From assembly GCF_900188335.1 (NCBI RefSeq), contig NZ_FZOY01000014.1:1-58624 (forward strand): a DNA stretch of 58,624 nt. Direction: 5' to 3'. The translations under genes and the position numbers were made by a program. The notes beneath the pieces are model-generated. The model was not told where the DNA came from and searched no databases. It saw nothing but the letters and a program-made list of their open reading frames with translations. Position 1 is the first letter of the stretch; the number at the start of each line of letters is the position of its first letter. This stretch comes from Tropicimonas sediminicola. GTDB taxonomy: Bacteria; Pseudomonadota; Alphaproteobacteria; Rhodobacterales; Rhodobacteraceae. This document shows positions 31,647-49,809 of the stretch, one piece after another.

Positions 31647-32404
31647 ACGAATTGTTCGCGGATCAGCCGTTCTTCCAGCCCGTGGCCGGGATCGAACAGG
31701 ATCCGGTGGCGGACCTCGGGGCGGCTCCGGATCACCACGGTCAGCACGTTGCGCACTGCCGAGCGGCTGTCGGCCTCGGCCATCACCGGGCGTTTCTCGT
31801 GCTGCAGGACATCGAACCGGACCTCGGCCGCGCTCGGCAGCAGCGCACCGCGCCAGCGGCGCGGGCGGAAGGCCGACATCGCGGTCAGCGCGAGCACCTG
31901 GCTGCCGATCGGCACGATGGGGCCGTGCGCGGAATAGTTGTAGGCGGTCGAGCCCGCCGGCGTGCTGACCAGCGCGCCGTCGGCCACCAGCTCCTCCATC
32001 CGCACCCGGCCGTCGACGGAGATCCTGAGCTTGGCGACCTGTGGGCCCTGCCGCAGCAGAGAGACCTCGTTGATCGCCAGCGCGTCGTGCACGGCGCCGT
32101 CGGGGGTGACTGCCCGCATCGCCAGCGGGTGGATCACCTCCTCCTCCGCCACGTCGAGCCGTTCGATCAGCCCGCCTGGGGCGTATTCGTTCATCAGGAA
32201 GCCGACGGTGCCGCAGTTCATCCCGTAGACGGGCGTGTCGAGATGCTGGGTGTCGTGCAGGGTCTGCAGCATGAAACCGTCGCCGCCGAGGGCGACGATG
32301 AAATCGGCATCCTCCGGGTCGTGGTTGCCATAGGCCTCGATCAGCGTCTTGCGCGCCGATTCCGCGATCTCCGCACGGCTGGCCATGAAGGCGATCTTGG
32401 TCAT
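31643..32404 (-). CDS. nadK: NAD kinase
   Basis: A 253-residue cytosolic kinase making NADP from NAD. It shows the catalytic [14 protein letters not shown] (Asp42), [15 protein letters not shown], the NEVSLLRQ segment and [21 protein letters not shown]. Length agrees with alphaproteobacterial enzymes. I chose the ATG at 32404, with GGGAG upstream; the longer frame to 32602 runs into the glyA leader. It is divergent from glyA, and its stop overlaps the regulator's stop on the other strand. Confidence 0.93.
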   Translation of the reverse strand: MTKIAFMASRAEIAESARKTLIEAYGNHDPEDADFIVALGGDGFMLQTLHDTQHLDTPVYGMNCGTVGFLMNEYAPGGLIERLDVAEEEVIHPLAMRAVTPDGAVHDALAINEVSLLRQGPQVAKLRISVDGRVRMEELVADGALVSTPAGSTAYNYSAHGPIVPIGSQVLALTAMSAFRPRRWRGALLPSAAEVRFDVLQHEKRPVMAEADSRSAVRNVLTVVIRSRPEVRHRILFDPGHGLEERLIREQFV

Positions 32405-32493
32405 GAGGCGCTCCCGGGCGAGTGGCGGAGGTTTCCGCATCATTGGTCTCCTGCCGGGATCGGAAACGCAAGCCTTGCATATTGACGCGCACC

Positions 32494-32580
32494 GGCCCCT
32501 GTCGGTCGGTTCGGGGCCTTTTGTCCTCGCCCGGCTTGGGCTACATCCCCCCAAGGAAACATACGCCCGCGGATCGGGCG
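32494..32580 (+). promoter_or_regulatory. structured leader before glyA
   Basis: Three stems follow one another: GGCCCC/GGGGCC (32494-32518), then TTTTGTCC, which looks like a terminator; CTTGGG/CCCAAG (32535-32555); and CGCCCG/CGGGCG (32564-32580). A TTGACG box lies at 32482. The glyA start is at 32602. I do not recognise a known glycine, folate or SAM riboswitch here. Confidence 0.45.
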
Positions 32581-32601
32581 CCTGAGCTGGAGAGCCTGCC
32601 A

Positions 32602-33888
<1,287 letters not shown>

Positions 33889-33894
33889 GACAGA

Positions 33895-33926
33895 CCGCCG
33901 CTCCCGGGGTGTCCCCGGGGGCGGTG
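33895..33926 (+). terminator. hairpin after glyA
   Basis: ACCGCC-gct-CCCGGGG pairs with CCCCGGG-GGCGGT around a TGT loop, with one three-base bulge. It begins 7 bases after the glyA stop and ends 32 bases before the GST start. No T-run follows. Confidence 0.5.
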
Positions 33927-33958
33927 CCGCGCCGGAGGACGGGCGCAGGGAGGGAAGA

Positions 33959-34672
33959 ATGGCGGCCGATTACACGCTCTACTACTGGCCCATCCCGTTC
34001 CGGGGGCATTTCATCCGCTACGTTCTGGCCCACGCCGGAGCAAGCTGGGAGGAAGCCCCGACCGAGGCGCTGATGGCGCTGAAGGAGGCGCCGGCCTCCG
34101 AGCAGCCGACCCCCTTCATGGCGCCGCCGTTTCTGCACGATCACGGTGCCGGGCTCTGGCTCTCCCAGCTTCCGGCGATCCTTGCCTATCTCGGGCAGAA
34201 GCATGGCCTGCTTCCGGAGGCCCCGGAGCTGCGCGCTCTGACGCTCAAGGTCCTCGGCGACGCCAATGACGTACTGGAGGAGGTCAGCTGCAACTGCGGC
34301 CGCGAGATGTGGACGCAGGAGGCGTGGGACGACTTCGCGGAAAGCCGCCTGCCGCGCTGGATGGAGATATTCGAGGAGACCGGCCGTCGCCACGGGCTGA
34401 CGGTGGGCGGCGGCAGCTTGCTTGGCACCGACGCGCCGACGCTGGCCGACCTTGCGACGGCGGCGCTCTGGGTCACCATGACAGAACGGCTTCCCGCCCT
34501 CGCGCCCTTGCTCGACACGCACGCCCCGGCCGTTGCGGCGCTGTCACGACGGGTCGCCGATACGCCCCGCATTGCGGAAATGCGGCGCGATTTTGATAGG
34601 CGCTTCGGGGGCTCGAGCTATTGTGGCGGCCATATCGAGGCGTCGCTGCGCGACGTGCTCGCAGCCGACTGA
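33959..34672 (+). CDS. glutathione S-transferase-like protein
   Basis: A 237-residue GST-fold protein. The N-terminal thioredoxin-like half (DYTLYYWPIPFRGHFIRYVLAHAG, with Tyr as probable activating residue) is followed by MAPPFLHDHGAGLWLSQLPAILAYLG, the glutathione site. The helical half carries GTDAPTLADLATAALW. It is longer than the first GST in the window and not closely alike. AGGGAAG lies before the ATG. It converges on the DMT exporter gene with a 5-base gap. Confidence 0.87.
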   Translation: MAADYTLYYWPIPFRGHFIRYVLAHAGASWEEAPTEALMALKEAPASEQPTPFMAPPFLHDHGAGLWLSQLPAILAYLGQKHGLLPEAPELRALTLKVLGDANDVLEEVSCNCGREMWTQEAWDDFAESRLPRWMEIFEETGRRHGLTVGGGSLLGTDAPTLADLATAALWVTMTERLPALAPLLDTHAPAVAALSRRVADTPRIAEMRRDFDRRFGGSSYCGGHIEASLRDVLAAD

Positions 34673-34677
34673 TCGGG

Positions 34678-35586
34678 TCAGCGCACCGGGGGCGCGCGGC
34701 GCGGGCGGACCGGCCAGACCTCCAGGATACCGGCGCAGAGCACGAGCGCGCCGCCCACGATCTCCAGCGGATGCAGGGTTTCCCCTGCGAGCATGGCGGC
34801 GGAGACCGCGCCCACGAGGACTTCCATCATCAGCAGGAGGCCGACCCGCGCCGGCTCCAGCCGGACCGCGGCCCACATCAGCCCGGCGAGCGACAGGCCC
34901 CACCAGAGGCCGCCGGTCAGCAGGGCGATGCCGGTCGCCTTCAGCAGATCCGTGCCCAGGGGCAGGGTTGGCAGCGGCGAGAGCGCGAGGGCGAGGGCGA
35001 GGGACGCGGCGAGCCCGCCAAGCGCGAAGACGAACGAGGAGGCGGCGGCGCCGAGCTCGGATTTCGCGCGGATCCCGGTGGTGGAGACCGACCAGAGAAT
35101 GCCGGCGGCAAGTGCCATCCACTCGCCCAGCCCGCGCGGGATCGGCACAGCCCCTTCCGCGCCGAGCATCACCGCGAGCCCCAGCAATCCTACGCCGATG
35201 GCGATGTAGCGCAGGCGCGGCGTCATCCAGCCCATGACGAAACGGCCGATCAGCGTGCTCCAGACCGGTGTCAGGAAGTAGAGCAGGATGATGATGGCGA
35301 CCCGGCCATAGACGAATCCGATGGAATAGAGCGCGAAGGCCGCGCCGCCGAGCGCGATGGAGATCAGCACCACAGGCCCGGCGCGAGCGATCTGCCGGAG
35401 ATCGGCGAGCGCCAGCGGGGCGAGCAGCAGTGCGGCCCCGAGCGTGATTCCGACCGTGCCCCAGGGGCCGCCGAGACCCAGATCCATCAGGCTGCGCACC
35501 GGGAGCCAGTAGAAGCCCCAGAGTGCGCCCGTCGCGATGACGATGGCCGAAGCCACGGCGGTGATGCGTTTCTCAAACATGCTCAT
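34678..35586 (-). CDS. EamA/DMT-family exporter
   Basis: A 302-residue inner-membrane protein with about ten hydrophobic helices in two EamA halves. Typical traits are the GALWGFYWLPVR opening, LLYFLTPVWSTLIGR and the second-half LEPARVGLLLMMEVLVGAVSAAMLAGE, a well-known DMT helix pattern. Family members export amino acids or metabolites. The start at 35586 or 35580 cannot be decided, as no clear ribosome site is present. It is divergent from the TetR gene, with the palindrome at 35670 between them. Confidence 0.87.
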   Translation of the reverse strand: MSMFEKRITAVASAIVIATGALWGFYWLPVRSLMDLGLGGPWGTVGITLGAALLLAPLALADLRQIARAGPVVLISIALGGAAFALYSIGFVYGRVAIIILLYFLTPVWSTLIGRFVMGWMTPRLRYIAIGVGLLGLAVMLGAEGAVPIPRGLGEWMALAAGILWSVSTTGIRAKSELGAAASSFVFALGGLAASLALALALSPLPTLPLGTDLLKATGIALLTGGLWWGLSLAGLMWAAVRLEPARVGLLLMMEVLVGAVSAAMLAGETLHPLEIVGGALVLCAGILEVWPVRPRRAPPVR

Positions 35587-35669
35587 GGGCTTAGCCGATC
35601 GGTCGCCGGTAGCAAGCCGCGCCATGCGTGGGACTGAAAAGAATTCTCACGGGGCAGGGGGTTCAGGCT

Positions 35670-35691
35670 TGATAATGAATATTCATTATCA
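35670..35691. promoter_or_regulatory. perfect palindrome, probable TetR operator
   Basis: A perfect 22-base palindrome; each half reads TGATAATGAAT toward the centre. It lies 34 bases before the TetR start and 83 bases before the divergent exporter. Its AT content contrasts with the GC-rich surroundings. It fits self-control of the TetR-SDR operon, and perhaps of the exporter. Confidence 0.75.
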
Positions 35692-35725
35692 TATCTGGAG
35701 GTCCGACAGCAAGGGAAGGCATGCC

Positions 35726-36301
35726 ATGCCTCGCATGACCAAGGATCAGACCTATCAGAAGCTCCGCCGGGCGGTGGTCGAGGAAGCCGTTGAGAAGGGC
35801 TTTGCCGGCACCGGTGTCGCGGGGGTCGTGAACCGGGCGAAGGTTTCGGCCGGCACGATCTATGTGCATTTCGAGAACAAGGACGAAATGCTGCGACGCG
35901 TCTATCTCGAGCTCAAGGCCGAGTTCCACGACCGGGTGACGGAGCCGCGTGGCGAGCCCGACACCCGGACAATGATCCACGGCATGTGGCGCGCCATGTT
36001 CGATTTCGTGCGCGAGGACCCCAAGGCCTTCCTGTTTCTCGAGTTCGGCAATGCCGCGGGCATCCTGACCCCGGAGCAAAAGGCGATTACCGATGGTTAC
36101 GCGCGGGACATCGCAGACCTCCTGCAGCGGGGCGTCGATGACGGCACGCTGGCCCCGCTGGACAGTGGCCTCCTCTCGCTCCTGCTGGTCGCTCCCGCAC
36201 TGCAACTGGCGCGCGGCGCGGCGCTCGCCGGCCGTCCCATCACTGACGACATCGTCGAGCAGACCTTCGAACGGGTCTGGCTGTCGATCGCAAACTCCTG
36301 A
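35726..36301 (+). CDS. TetR family transcriptional regulator
   Basis: A 191-residue repressor. The N-terminal helix-turn-helix is clear: KLRRAVVEEAVEKGFAGTGV, then AKVSAGTIYVHFENKDEMLRRVY. The remainder is the helical ligand-binding domain (FDFVREDPKAFLFLEFGNAAG). AAGGGAAGG lies at proper distance from the ATG at 35726. An SDR gene follows after 19 bases, so the repressor and the reductase form one operon, probably controlled through the palindrome just upstream. The inducer is unknown. Confidence 0.92.
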   Translation: MPRMTKDQTYQKLRRAVVEEAVEKGFAGTGVAGVVNRAKVSAGTIYVHFENKDEMLRRVYLELKAEFHDRVTEPRGEPDTRTMIHGMWRAMFDFVREDPKAFLFLEFGNAAGILTPEQKAITDGYARDIADLLQRGVDDGTLAPLDSGLLSLLLVAPALQLARGAALAGRPITDDIVEQTFERVWLSIANS

Positions 36302-36320
36302 CATCTGACAAGGACTCCCC

Positions 36321-37175
36321 ATGACCAAGATCGTCCTCATCACCGGGACCTCCACCGGGCTCGGAATATCCATTGCCGTGCAGGCCGCCCAGGCGGGCCA
36401 TACGGTCTATGCCACGATGCTCAATCTCGCCAAGCGAGAGGCGCTGGACGCCGCCGCCGAAGCCGCCGGCGTGACCCTCAAGGTGCTCCCGCTCGACGTG
36501 CAGGACACCGACAGTGTCGACGCCGCCGTCGCGCAGGTGATCGAGGAGCAGGGCCGGATCGACACCCTCGTCAACAACGCCGGCATGGGGTACGCGCGCA
36601 GCCTGGAACAGGCCGAGGAGGCCGACGTCGCCCGGATCCTGGACATCAACTACATGGGCGTCGTGCGCTGCACCAAGGCGGTCATGCCCCACATGCGCAA
36701 GGCGCGGTCGGGCCATGTCATCAACATCTCCTCGGTCGGCGGGCTCGTCGGGCAGCCGTTCAACGAGGTCTATTGCGGCGCCAAATTCGCAGTCGAGGGG
36801 CTGACCGAGGCGATGGCCTCCTACATCACGCCCTCGTTCGGCATCAACTTCACCGCTGTGGAGTCAGGCGGGATCGCCTCGGAATTCGCCAACACGGTGC
36901 TGAAGCAAATCGCGGACACCGGCGGGATGCTGGAAGACGAGTACCTGCCGATCCTGCAGAAATACGTGGCCAACGCGCAAAGTCGCCAGGGCAGCGGGGT
37001 CTACCAGACCGCGGACGAGGTCGCGGCGGTCGTGCTGCGCGAAATGGAATCGGAGGCGCCGGCCCTGCGCTGCCGGACGTCGGACTGGGGCGAGGAGTTC
37101 ACACGGCTCAAGACCGGTCTGGACCCGGACGGGCGCAAGCTGCAGCGGATGGTGACCGAGCAGATCCTCGGATAG
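36321..37175 (+). CDS. short-chain dehydrogenase/reductase
   Basis: A 284-residue classical SDR that uses NAD(P). The cofactor motif is TGTSTGLG (residues 8-15), followed by NNAGMG, Asn110, Ser138 (INISSVGG), Tyr151 and Lys155 (YCGAKFAVEG), so the catalytic tetrad is complete. The C-terminal 60 residues are longer than the minimal fold. Regulation by the adjacent TetR protein suggests a catabolic or detoxifying substrate, not identifiable here. Confidence 0.93.
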   Translation: MTKIVLITGTSTGLGISIAVQAAQAGHTVYATMLNLAKREALDAAAEAAGVTLKVLPLDVQDTDSVDAAVAQVIEEQGRIDTLVNNAGMGYARSLEQAEEADVARILDINYMGVVRCTKAVMPHMRKARSGHVINISSVGGLVGQPFNEVYCGAKFAVEGLTEAMASYITPSFGINFTAVESGGIASEFANTVLKQIADTGGMLEDEYLPILQKYVANAQSRQGSGVYQTADEVAAVVLREMESEAPALRCRTSDWGEEFTRLKTGLDPDGRKLQRMVTEQILG

Positions 37176-37210
37176 GCACGGCCGCCGACCAGCCCGGTTG
37201 CACAAACAAG

Positions 37211-37246
37211 AAGGACGGCGAATTGCTCCGCCGTCCTTTTCTTTTG
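37211..37246. terminator. bidirectional rho-independent terminator
   Basis: Perfect 10-base arms AAGGACGGCG (37211-37220) and CGCCGTCCTT (37229-37238) with an 8-base loop, followed by TTCTTTTG on the plus strand and by CTTGTTTG on the minus strand. It lies 35 bases after the SDR gene and 55 bases beyond the rpoC stop, so it serves both. Confidence 0.88.
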
Positions 37247-37301
37247 TTCGGTGTGCCTCGGCCGATGGGGCCGAGGCCGGTGCCGTTACCGGGCGTCGCG
37301 A

Positions 37302-41549
<4,248 letters not shown>

Positions 41550-41622
41550 CTTCAAATCCTTGAAATGGTGCGGGAGGGGAGGAGCCGGGCGACGGTGACG
41601 CCGCCCGTTTCAGGCCGGGGCC

Positions 41623-45759
<4,137 letters not shown>

Positions 45760-45878
45760 GTGGTCTATGCACCTTTCGTCTGTTGCGGAGCACGCAGGCC
45801 GTCGGGGTTCGGCCGCGTGCCGCTCACGAATGAAGGGGGCCAGGTTCCATTCCCGCTGCCGTCCCACCGGCAACTCCC

Positions 45879-45972
45879 GAACCTGTTGAACCGCGCCTTG
45901 GAGAGGCCCCGAGGGCTGGCCGCGGGGCCTCTCCAAGACAGGTTCGGCCGGGCCCGGATTAACCGGACCCGG
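45879..45972 (-). promoter_or_regulatory. structured RNA in rpoB leader (candidate rhodo-rpoB motif)
   Basis: On the minus strand an outer stem GAACCTGT/ACAGGTTC (45945-45938 with 45886-45879) encloses a perfect 15-base stem (45937-45923 with 45911-45897). Before it, at 45972-45948, is a 10-pair hairpin CCGGGTCCGG/CCGGGCCCGG with a single G-U pair. A conserved Rhodobacterales leader called rhodo-rpoB is known upstream of rpoB; identity with it is my inference from position. Confidence 0.6.
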
Positions 45973-45996
45973 CCCGCAACCGGAATCACATTCCGA

Positions 45997-46377
45997 TTAC
46001 TTGAGCTCGACTTCGGCGCCAGCCTCTTCGAGCTTCTTCTTGATGTCCTCGGCTTCGTCCTTGGAGACCTGCTCCTTGACGGCCTTGCCACCAGCTTCGA
46101 CCAGTTCCTTGGCTTCTTTCAGGCCAAGACCGGTGATGGCGCGGACTTCCTTGATGACGTTGATCTTCTTGTCGCCAGCGGACTTCAGGATCACGTCGAA
46201 TTCGGTCTTCTCTTCCTCGGCAGCGCCACCGGCGTCGCCAGCCGGGCCGGCCATCATCACAGCGCCGCCAGCGGCGGGCTCGATGCCGTACTCGTCCTTG
46301 AGGATGGTTTTCAGTTCCTGGGCTTCGAGAAGGGTCAGACCCACGATCTCTTCAGCAAGTTTCTTCAGATCAGCCAT
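45997..46377 (-). CDS. rplL: 50S ribosomal protein L7/L12
   Basis: A 126-residue acidic stalk protein. The N-terminal dimer helix ([23 protein letters not shown]), the Ala/Gly-rich hinge ([21 protein letters not shown]) and the C-terminal factor-binding domain ([20 protein letters not shown]) are all present. It follows rplJ with a 66-base gap and is followed by a 237-base structured leader before rpoB. Confidence 0.98.
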   Translation of the reverse strand: MADLKKLAEEIVGLTLLEAQELKTILKDEYGIEPAAGGAVMMAGPAGDAGGAAEEEKTEFDVILKSAGDKKINVIKEVRAITGLGLKEAKELVEAGGKAVKEQVSKDEAEDIKKKLEEAGAEVELK

Positions 46378-46443
46378 TGTACTGTTTCCGTTTTCCTAGA
46401 TGTGTTCCAACGCGAGGAATGCAACCCCACGAAGGTCTCGCGA

Positions 46444-46962
46444 TCAGGCGGCTTCGCCGCGCTCCTCGATGGTGCTGAGAATGCTCGCGATGTTCGAAGC
46501 AGGTGCGCCAATGGCCCCGGCAATGTTGGATGCAGGCGCGCCGATGCAGCCGACGATGGAGGCAATGAGCTCCTCGCGCGACGGCATTTTCGACACGGCC
46601 GTGACACCAGCACGGTCCAGGGCGTTCTCTCCCATGGCACCGCCGAGGATCTCGAACTTCGAGTTGTCCTTGGCGAAGTCCTCGGCAACCTTGGCCGCAG
46701 CCACGGGGTCTTCCGAGAAGGTGAGAACGGTCATGCCCGTCAGATACTCGCCGATGCTTGCGCAGGGCTTTCCGTCGAGGGCGATCTTGGCGAGCCTGTT
46801 CTTGGCGACGCGAACGGATGCTTCGGCGTCGCGGGCGCGAGCACGAAGATCCTGCATTTCGGCAACCGTGAGACCTTCGTAGCGGGCAACCACCACGACG
46901 CCAGAGCTTTCGAAGATCTGGCCGAGTTCGTCGACCACTTTCTCTTTCTGGGCTCTATCCAC
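46444..46962 (-). CDS. rplJ: 50S ribosomal protein L10
   Basis: A 172-residue stalk base protein that anchors L7/L12 dimers. Motifs are [31 protein letters not shown] and the C-terminal L12-binding helix. Near the end the segment IGAPASNIA occurs twice in tandem (about 144-162). The start is a GTG at 46962 with GGAG upstream; no ATG gives the family-standard N-terminus. L10-L12 complexes often bind their own leader, and hairpins lie upstream here. Confidence 0.96.
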   Translation of the reverse strand: MDRAQKEKVVDELGQIFESSGVVVVARYEGLTVAEMQDLRARARDAEASVRVAKNRLAKIALDGKPCASIGEYLTGMTVLTFSEDPVAAAKVAEDFAKDNSKFEILGGAMGENALDRAGVTAVSKMPSREELIASIVGCIGAPASNIAGAIGAPASNIASILSTIEERGEAA

Positions 46963-47100
46963 AGTTTCACTCCAAGTATGGGAGGCTTTTGACCCCCCGG
47001 CTCATGTTTGCCGGATTTCTCCGGCGTTCAGGTCCGTTTACGGGTCTGCGCCAAACCGCCCGAGGAAAACCCTCTGGCCAATCTTGTCGTATCCCGTCTC
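46963..47100 (-). promoter_or_regulatory. candidate L10 leader of the rplJ-rplL-rpoBC transcript
   Basis: A hairpin GCCGGA-GAAA-TCCGGC (47010-47025) with a GAAA tetraloop and a further CAG/CCG-TAAA-CGG/CTG stem (about 47029-47049) lie before rplJ. Autoregulated L10 leaders are widespread in bacteria, so a similar role is likely, but I cannot fit the full consensus by eye. Confidence 0.45.
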
Positions 47101-47151
47101 GGGCAGGGTATTAAGGCACGGGTGCCACCCACCGTCTTGGACGAAACGCAA

Positions 47152-47184
47152 ATCAGCGCACGACGAATCGCACGCTGATCAGCG
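47152..47184. repeat. cluster of inverted repeats upstream of rplJ
   Basis: ATCAGCG (47152-47158), CGCTGAT (47173-47179) and ATCAGCG again (47178-47184) form two alternative inverted pairs, including the perfect palindrome CGCTGATCAGCG. It lies 190 bases before rplJ, beyond the end of the YkuD gene, and might be a regulatory site. Confidence 0.4.
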
Positions 47185-47256
47185 AGAGGCTTAATTAGTC
47201 GGAAACACGGCGCTTGCCAAGGGCGGAAGTTCCGCCGCGGGCCGGAAGCCGCGCAC

Positions 47257-47961
47257 TCAATAGAGCGCGCCCAGCCTCTGGGGCTTCATGGAGGGAAGAA
47301 CCCAGACCCGCGTGCCGTGCTTCGCACGATTGTAGAGGTCGATCGCGTCCTGGTCCAGCAGGCGGATGCAGCCCGAGGACACCGCCTTGCCGAGGTGTTC
47401 GGGTTCGCAGGCGCCGTGAATGCGGTAGAGCGTGTCCTGGCCGTTCTGGAACAGGTAGAGCGCCCGCGCGCCCAGCGGGTTGCCGGGCCCGGGATCCATG
47501 CCGCCGTTGGCCACGGTGTAGGGTTCGAGTTCGGGGCGGCGCTCGGCCATCGACTCTGGGACCTTCCAGCGGGGCCATTCCCGCGCATATTGCAACCGTG
47601 CGATGCCGCTCCAGGAGAAGGCGGCCGCGCCGGTGCCGGCGCCGTAGCGCAGGGCGCGTTCCGGTGAGAGCACGAGGTGCAGGTAGCCCGCGTCCGGGTC
47701 CACGACGATCGTGCCCTCGGGCTCCTGCGGGTAGGGGTTGTCCACCTCCTGCCGCCAGAGCCGCTGCGGGACGATCCCTTCGGGCACGGCGGGCACGGGA
47801 TAGGGCTCGCCCTCCACCGCGCCGTAAAACGCCGGAAGCGGCGGGATGGGCTCCGAAACCGGGGAGGGCTGGCGGGAGACGACCTCCGAGGTCGGTTGCG
47901 TGCAGGCCGCGAGCGAGGCCGCGGCGCCGGCAGCCAGGAAGCTGCGTCGGTTCATTGACAT
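47257..47961 (-). CDS. L,D-transpeptidase (YkuD) lipoprotein
   Basis: A 234-residue envelope enzyme. The N-terminus (NRRSFLAAGAAASLAAC) joins a twin-arginine-like motif to a lipobox with Cys20, so it is probably a lipoprotein. The catalytic domain has His182 (RIHGACE) and the nucleophile Cys198 with Arg200 in SSGCIRLL. Such enzymes form 3-3 peptidoglycan cross-links or attach lipoproteins. It is the last of three cell-envelope genes read toward rplJ. Confidence 0.93.
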   Translation of the reverse strand: MSMNRRSFLAAGAAASLAACTQPTSEVVSRQPSPVSEPIPPLPAFYGAVEGEPYPVPAVPEGIVPQRLWRQEVDNPYPQEPEGTIVVDPDAGYLHLVLSPERALRYGAGTGAAAFSWSGIARLQYAREWPRWKVPESMAERRPELEPYTVANGGMDPGPGNPLGARALYLFQNGQDTLYRIHGACEPEHLGKAVSSGCIRLLDQDAIDLYNRAKHGTRVWVLPSMKPQRLGALY

Positions 47962-48009
47962 TGGATTGGTCCATTCTTCGTTGATCGGGCGCCAGGGACG
48001 AAACAGCGA

Positions 48010-48345
48010 TCAGACGTCTCTGGGCGGATCGAGGAGACCGGGCGGATGCAGTCCGCGCCGCAGGGTTCCGGGCGCCGGTCGCAGGGGCGCCGCACCAGCG
48101 GTGGCGGGCCACTTGGTCAGGGCCGCCACCAGGGCGAGGTCCGGTCCGCAGGTGGCGCCGGGCAGCGTGGCGATCCGGCATTCGTGCGGTGGTGGCGATG
48201 CCCGTTCCGGGGTCGGGTCGACCGTCGGGGCGGGCATCAGCTCCTGCAATGCTGTCGCGCCGGCCGCGTGCGCGCCGCTATAGGCGCCCCACGGCAGCAG
48301 GCACAGCACGAGGAGGAGCAAGGATATCAGGCGCCACGGTCGCAT
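48010..48345 (-). CDS. small hypothetical exported protein
   Basis: A 111-residue protein. It begins with a clear signal peptide or anchor (RPWRLISLLLLVLCLLPWGAYSGAHA), followed by a Pro-rich part with two Cys (HECRIATLPGATCGPD) that could pair. The remainder is Ala/Leu/Pro-rich and no family is recognised. It lies between the YkuD gene (48 bases after its stop) and the transglycosylase gene (74 bases before its start) on the same strand. A weak GGGTCGGG precedes the ATG. Confidence 0.6.
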   Translation of the reverse strand: MRPWRLISLLLLVLCLLPWGAYSGAHAAGATALQELMPAPTVDPTPERASPPPHECRIATLPGATCGPDLALVAALTKWPATAGAAPLRPAPGTLRRGLHPPGLLDPPRDV

Positions 48346-48419
48346 GGCCCGACCCTGCCAGAGCTCCGCGGCCCGGTCGAGCCGGCCCGCGTGCAACTTG
48401 CCGTGAGCGCCTTCCCCTG

Positions 48420-49655
48420 TCAGCGCAGCCGCCGCAGAAGGTCCATCGAGGGCTGGCCGGTGACCGGGAGCCCCACGCTGCGCTGGTATGCGGAGATCGC
48501 GGCCTCGGTGTTGGAGCCGATCACGCCGTCGGTACCCTGGGTGTCGAAGCCCTTGGCGGTCAGCAGCCGTTGCAGCTCCTTGCGGTCGTCGATCGTCATG
48601 CCCTGCGCATCGGGCGGGAAGGCGGCCTGGATCGGCGCGCCGCCGAGGATGCGGTCGGACAGGTGCCCCACGCCAAGGGCATAGCTCTCGGCGTTGTTGT
48701 AGCGCAGGATCACGCTGAAGTTCCGGTAGACGATGAAGGCGGGTCCGGCGGCGCCGTCGGGCATCAGGATCGAGGCGCTGCCGTGGTTCGGCACCGGGCG
48801 GCCGCGGGTGTCGGTCACGCCCATGCCGGCCCAGCTGGCGGCGCTGCGGGCGTTGCCGCGCCCGGCGAGGCCGGTGCTGAACCCGGCCGGCAGGCGCACT
48901 TCCATGCCCCAAGGTTGCCCCGTTTGCCAGCCGTTGCGCTGCAGGTAGGCGGCGGTCGAGGCGAGCGCGTCGGCGGGATTGTCCGACCAGATGTCCCGCC
49001 GCCCGTCGCCGGTGAAGTCCACCGCGAAGGCCTCGAAGGAAGTCGGGATGAACTGCGTGTGGCCCATGGCGCCGGCCCAGCTGCCGACCATCCGGTCGGC
49101 GGAGATATCGCCGCGCTGGAGAATCCGCAGCGCCGCCATCAGCTGCTTCTCCATGAAAGCACCGCGGCGGCCGTCGTAGGCCAGGGTCGAAAGCGCCGAG
49201 ATGGTCGGGATATCGCCCCGACGGGTGCCGTAGCGGCTCTCGAGCCCCCAGATCGCGGTCACCACCTGCCGCTCTACCCCGTAACGCGATTCGATCGCCG
49301 CGAGGGTGCTTCCGTGCTGACGCAGCGCCGTCTTGCCCATGCTGACCCGCTCGTCGGAGGCGGCGATCGCCATGTAATCCTCGAGGGTGCGGGTGAACTC
49401 GGTCTGGTTGCGGTCGCGCTCGATCACGCCGGGCAGGTAGCCGACATTGCGGAACGCCTGGTCGAGCGTCGCCTGAGATATCCCGCCCGCGGCCGCGCGC
49501 TGCCTGAAGCCCGCCACCCAGCTATCGAATGCCGGGTTTGGCACCGCGGGCATGCTGGAGGACGTGTCGCGGCTGCTGGAGACCCCGCCGCCCGAACAGG
49601 CCGACACGAAGGTTGCGAGAAGGCTGAGGGAAATGGTGCGTCTGGAAATCTGCAT
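48420..49655 (-). CDS. lytic murein transglycosylase B-type (SLT_2)
   Basis: A 411-residue lipoprotein-like enzyme that cleaves glycan strands to 1,6-anhydro ends. The signal ends with Cys20 (ATFVSAC). The catalytic domain shows the acid Glu139 in IWGLESRYGTRRG, GAMGHTQFIPTSF and DIWSDNPADALASTAAYL. A C-terminal peptidoglycan-binding domain (about 345-411, LQRLLTAKGFDTQGTDGVIG) completes the usual layout. It is the first gene of the minus-strand envelope set inserted between rplA and rplJ. Confidence 0.94.
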   Translation of the reverse strand: MQISRRTISLSLLATFVSACSGGGVSSSRDTSSSMPAVPNPAFDSWVAGFRQRAAAGGISQATLDQAFRNVGYLPGVIERDRNQTEFTRTLEDYMAIAASDERVSMGKTALRQHGSTLAAIESRYGVERQVVTAIWGLESRYGTRRGDIPTISALSTLAYDGRRGAFMEKQLMAALRILQRGDISADRMVGSWAGAMGHTQFIPTSFEAFAVDFTGDGRRDIWSDNPADALASTAAYLQRNGWQTGQPWGMEVRLPAGFSTGLAGRGNARSAASWAGMGVTDTRGRPVPNHGSASILMPDGAAGPAFIVYRNFSVILRYNNAESYALGVGHLSDRILGGAPIQAAFPPDAQGMTIDDRKELQRLLTAKGFDTQGTDGVIGSNTEAAISAYQRSVGLPVTGQPSMDLLRRLR

Positions 49656-49809
49656 GGGACTGCTCCGCCCGGTCTTGGTTCTGTTTCCCCCTCCATACCG
49701 GAGCGCCGGGGCCGATCAAAGCGTCGTGAGCGGCGGCAGCGGAAAGCCGCGTTGACGGATCGCTCGCGCATGCCCAGTTTACGGGCTGGAAACAGCGAAA
49801 GGACGGGCC

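Noticed and set aside
32482-32510. Strong sigma-70 promoter for glyA at TTGACG
   Set aside because: At 17 bases downstream the sequence is GTCGGT, which is a poor -10 box, and the first leader hairpin would overlap the promoter.
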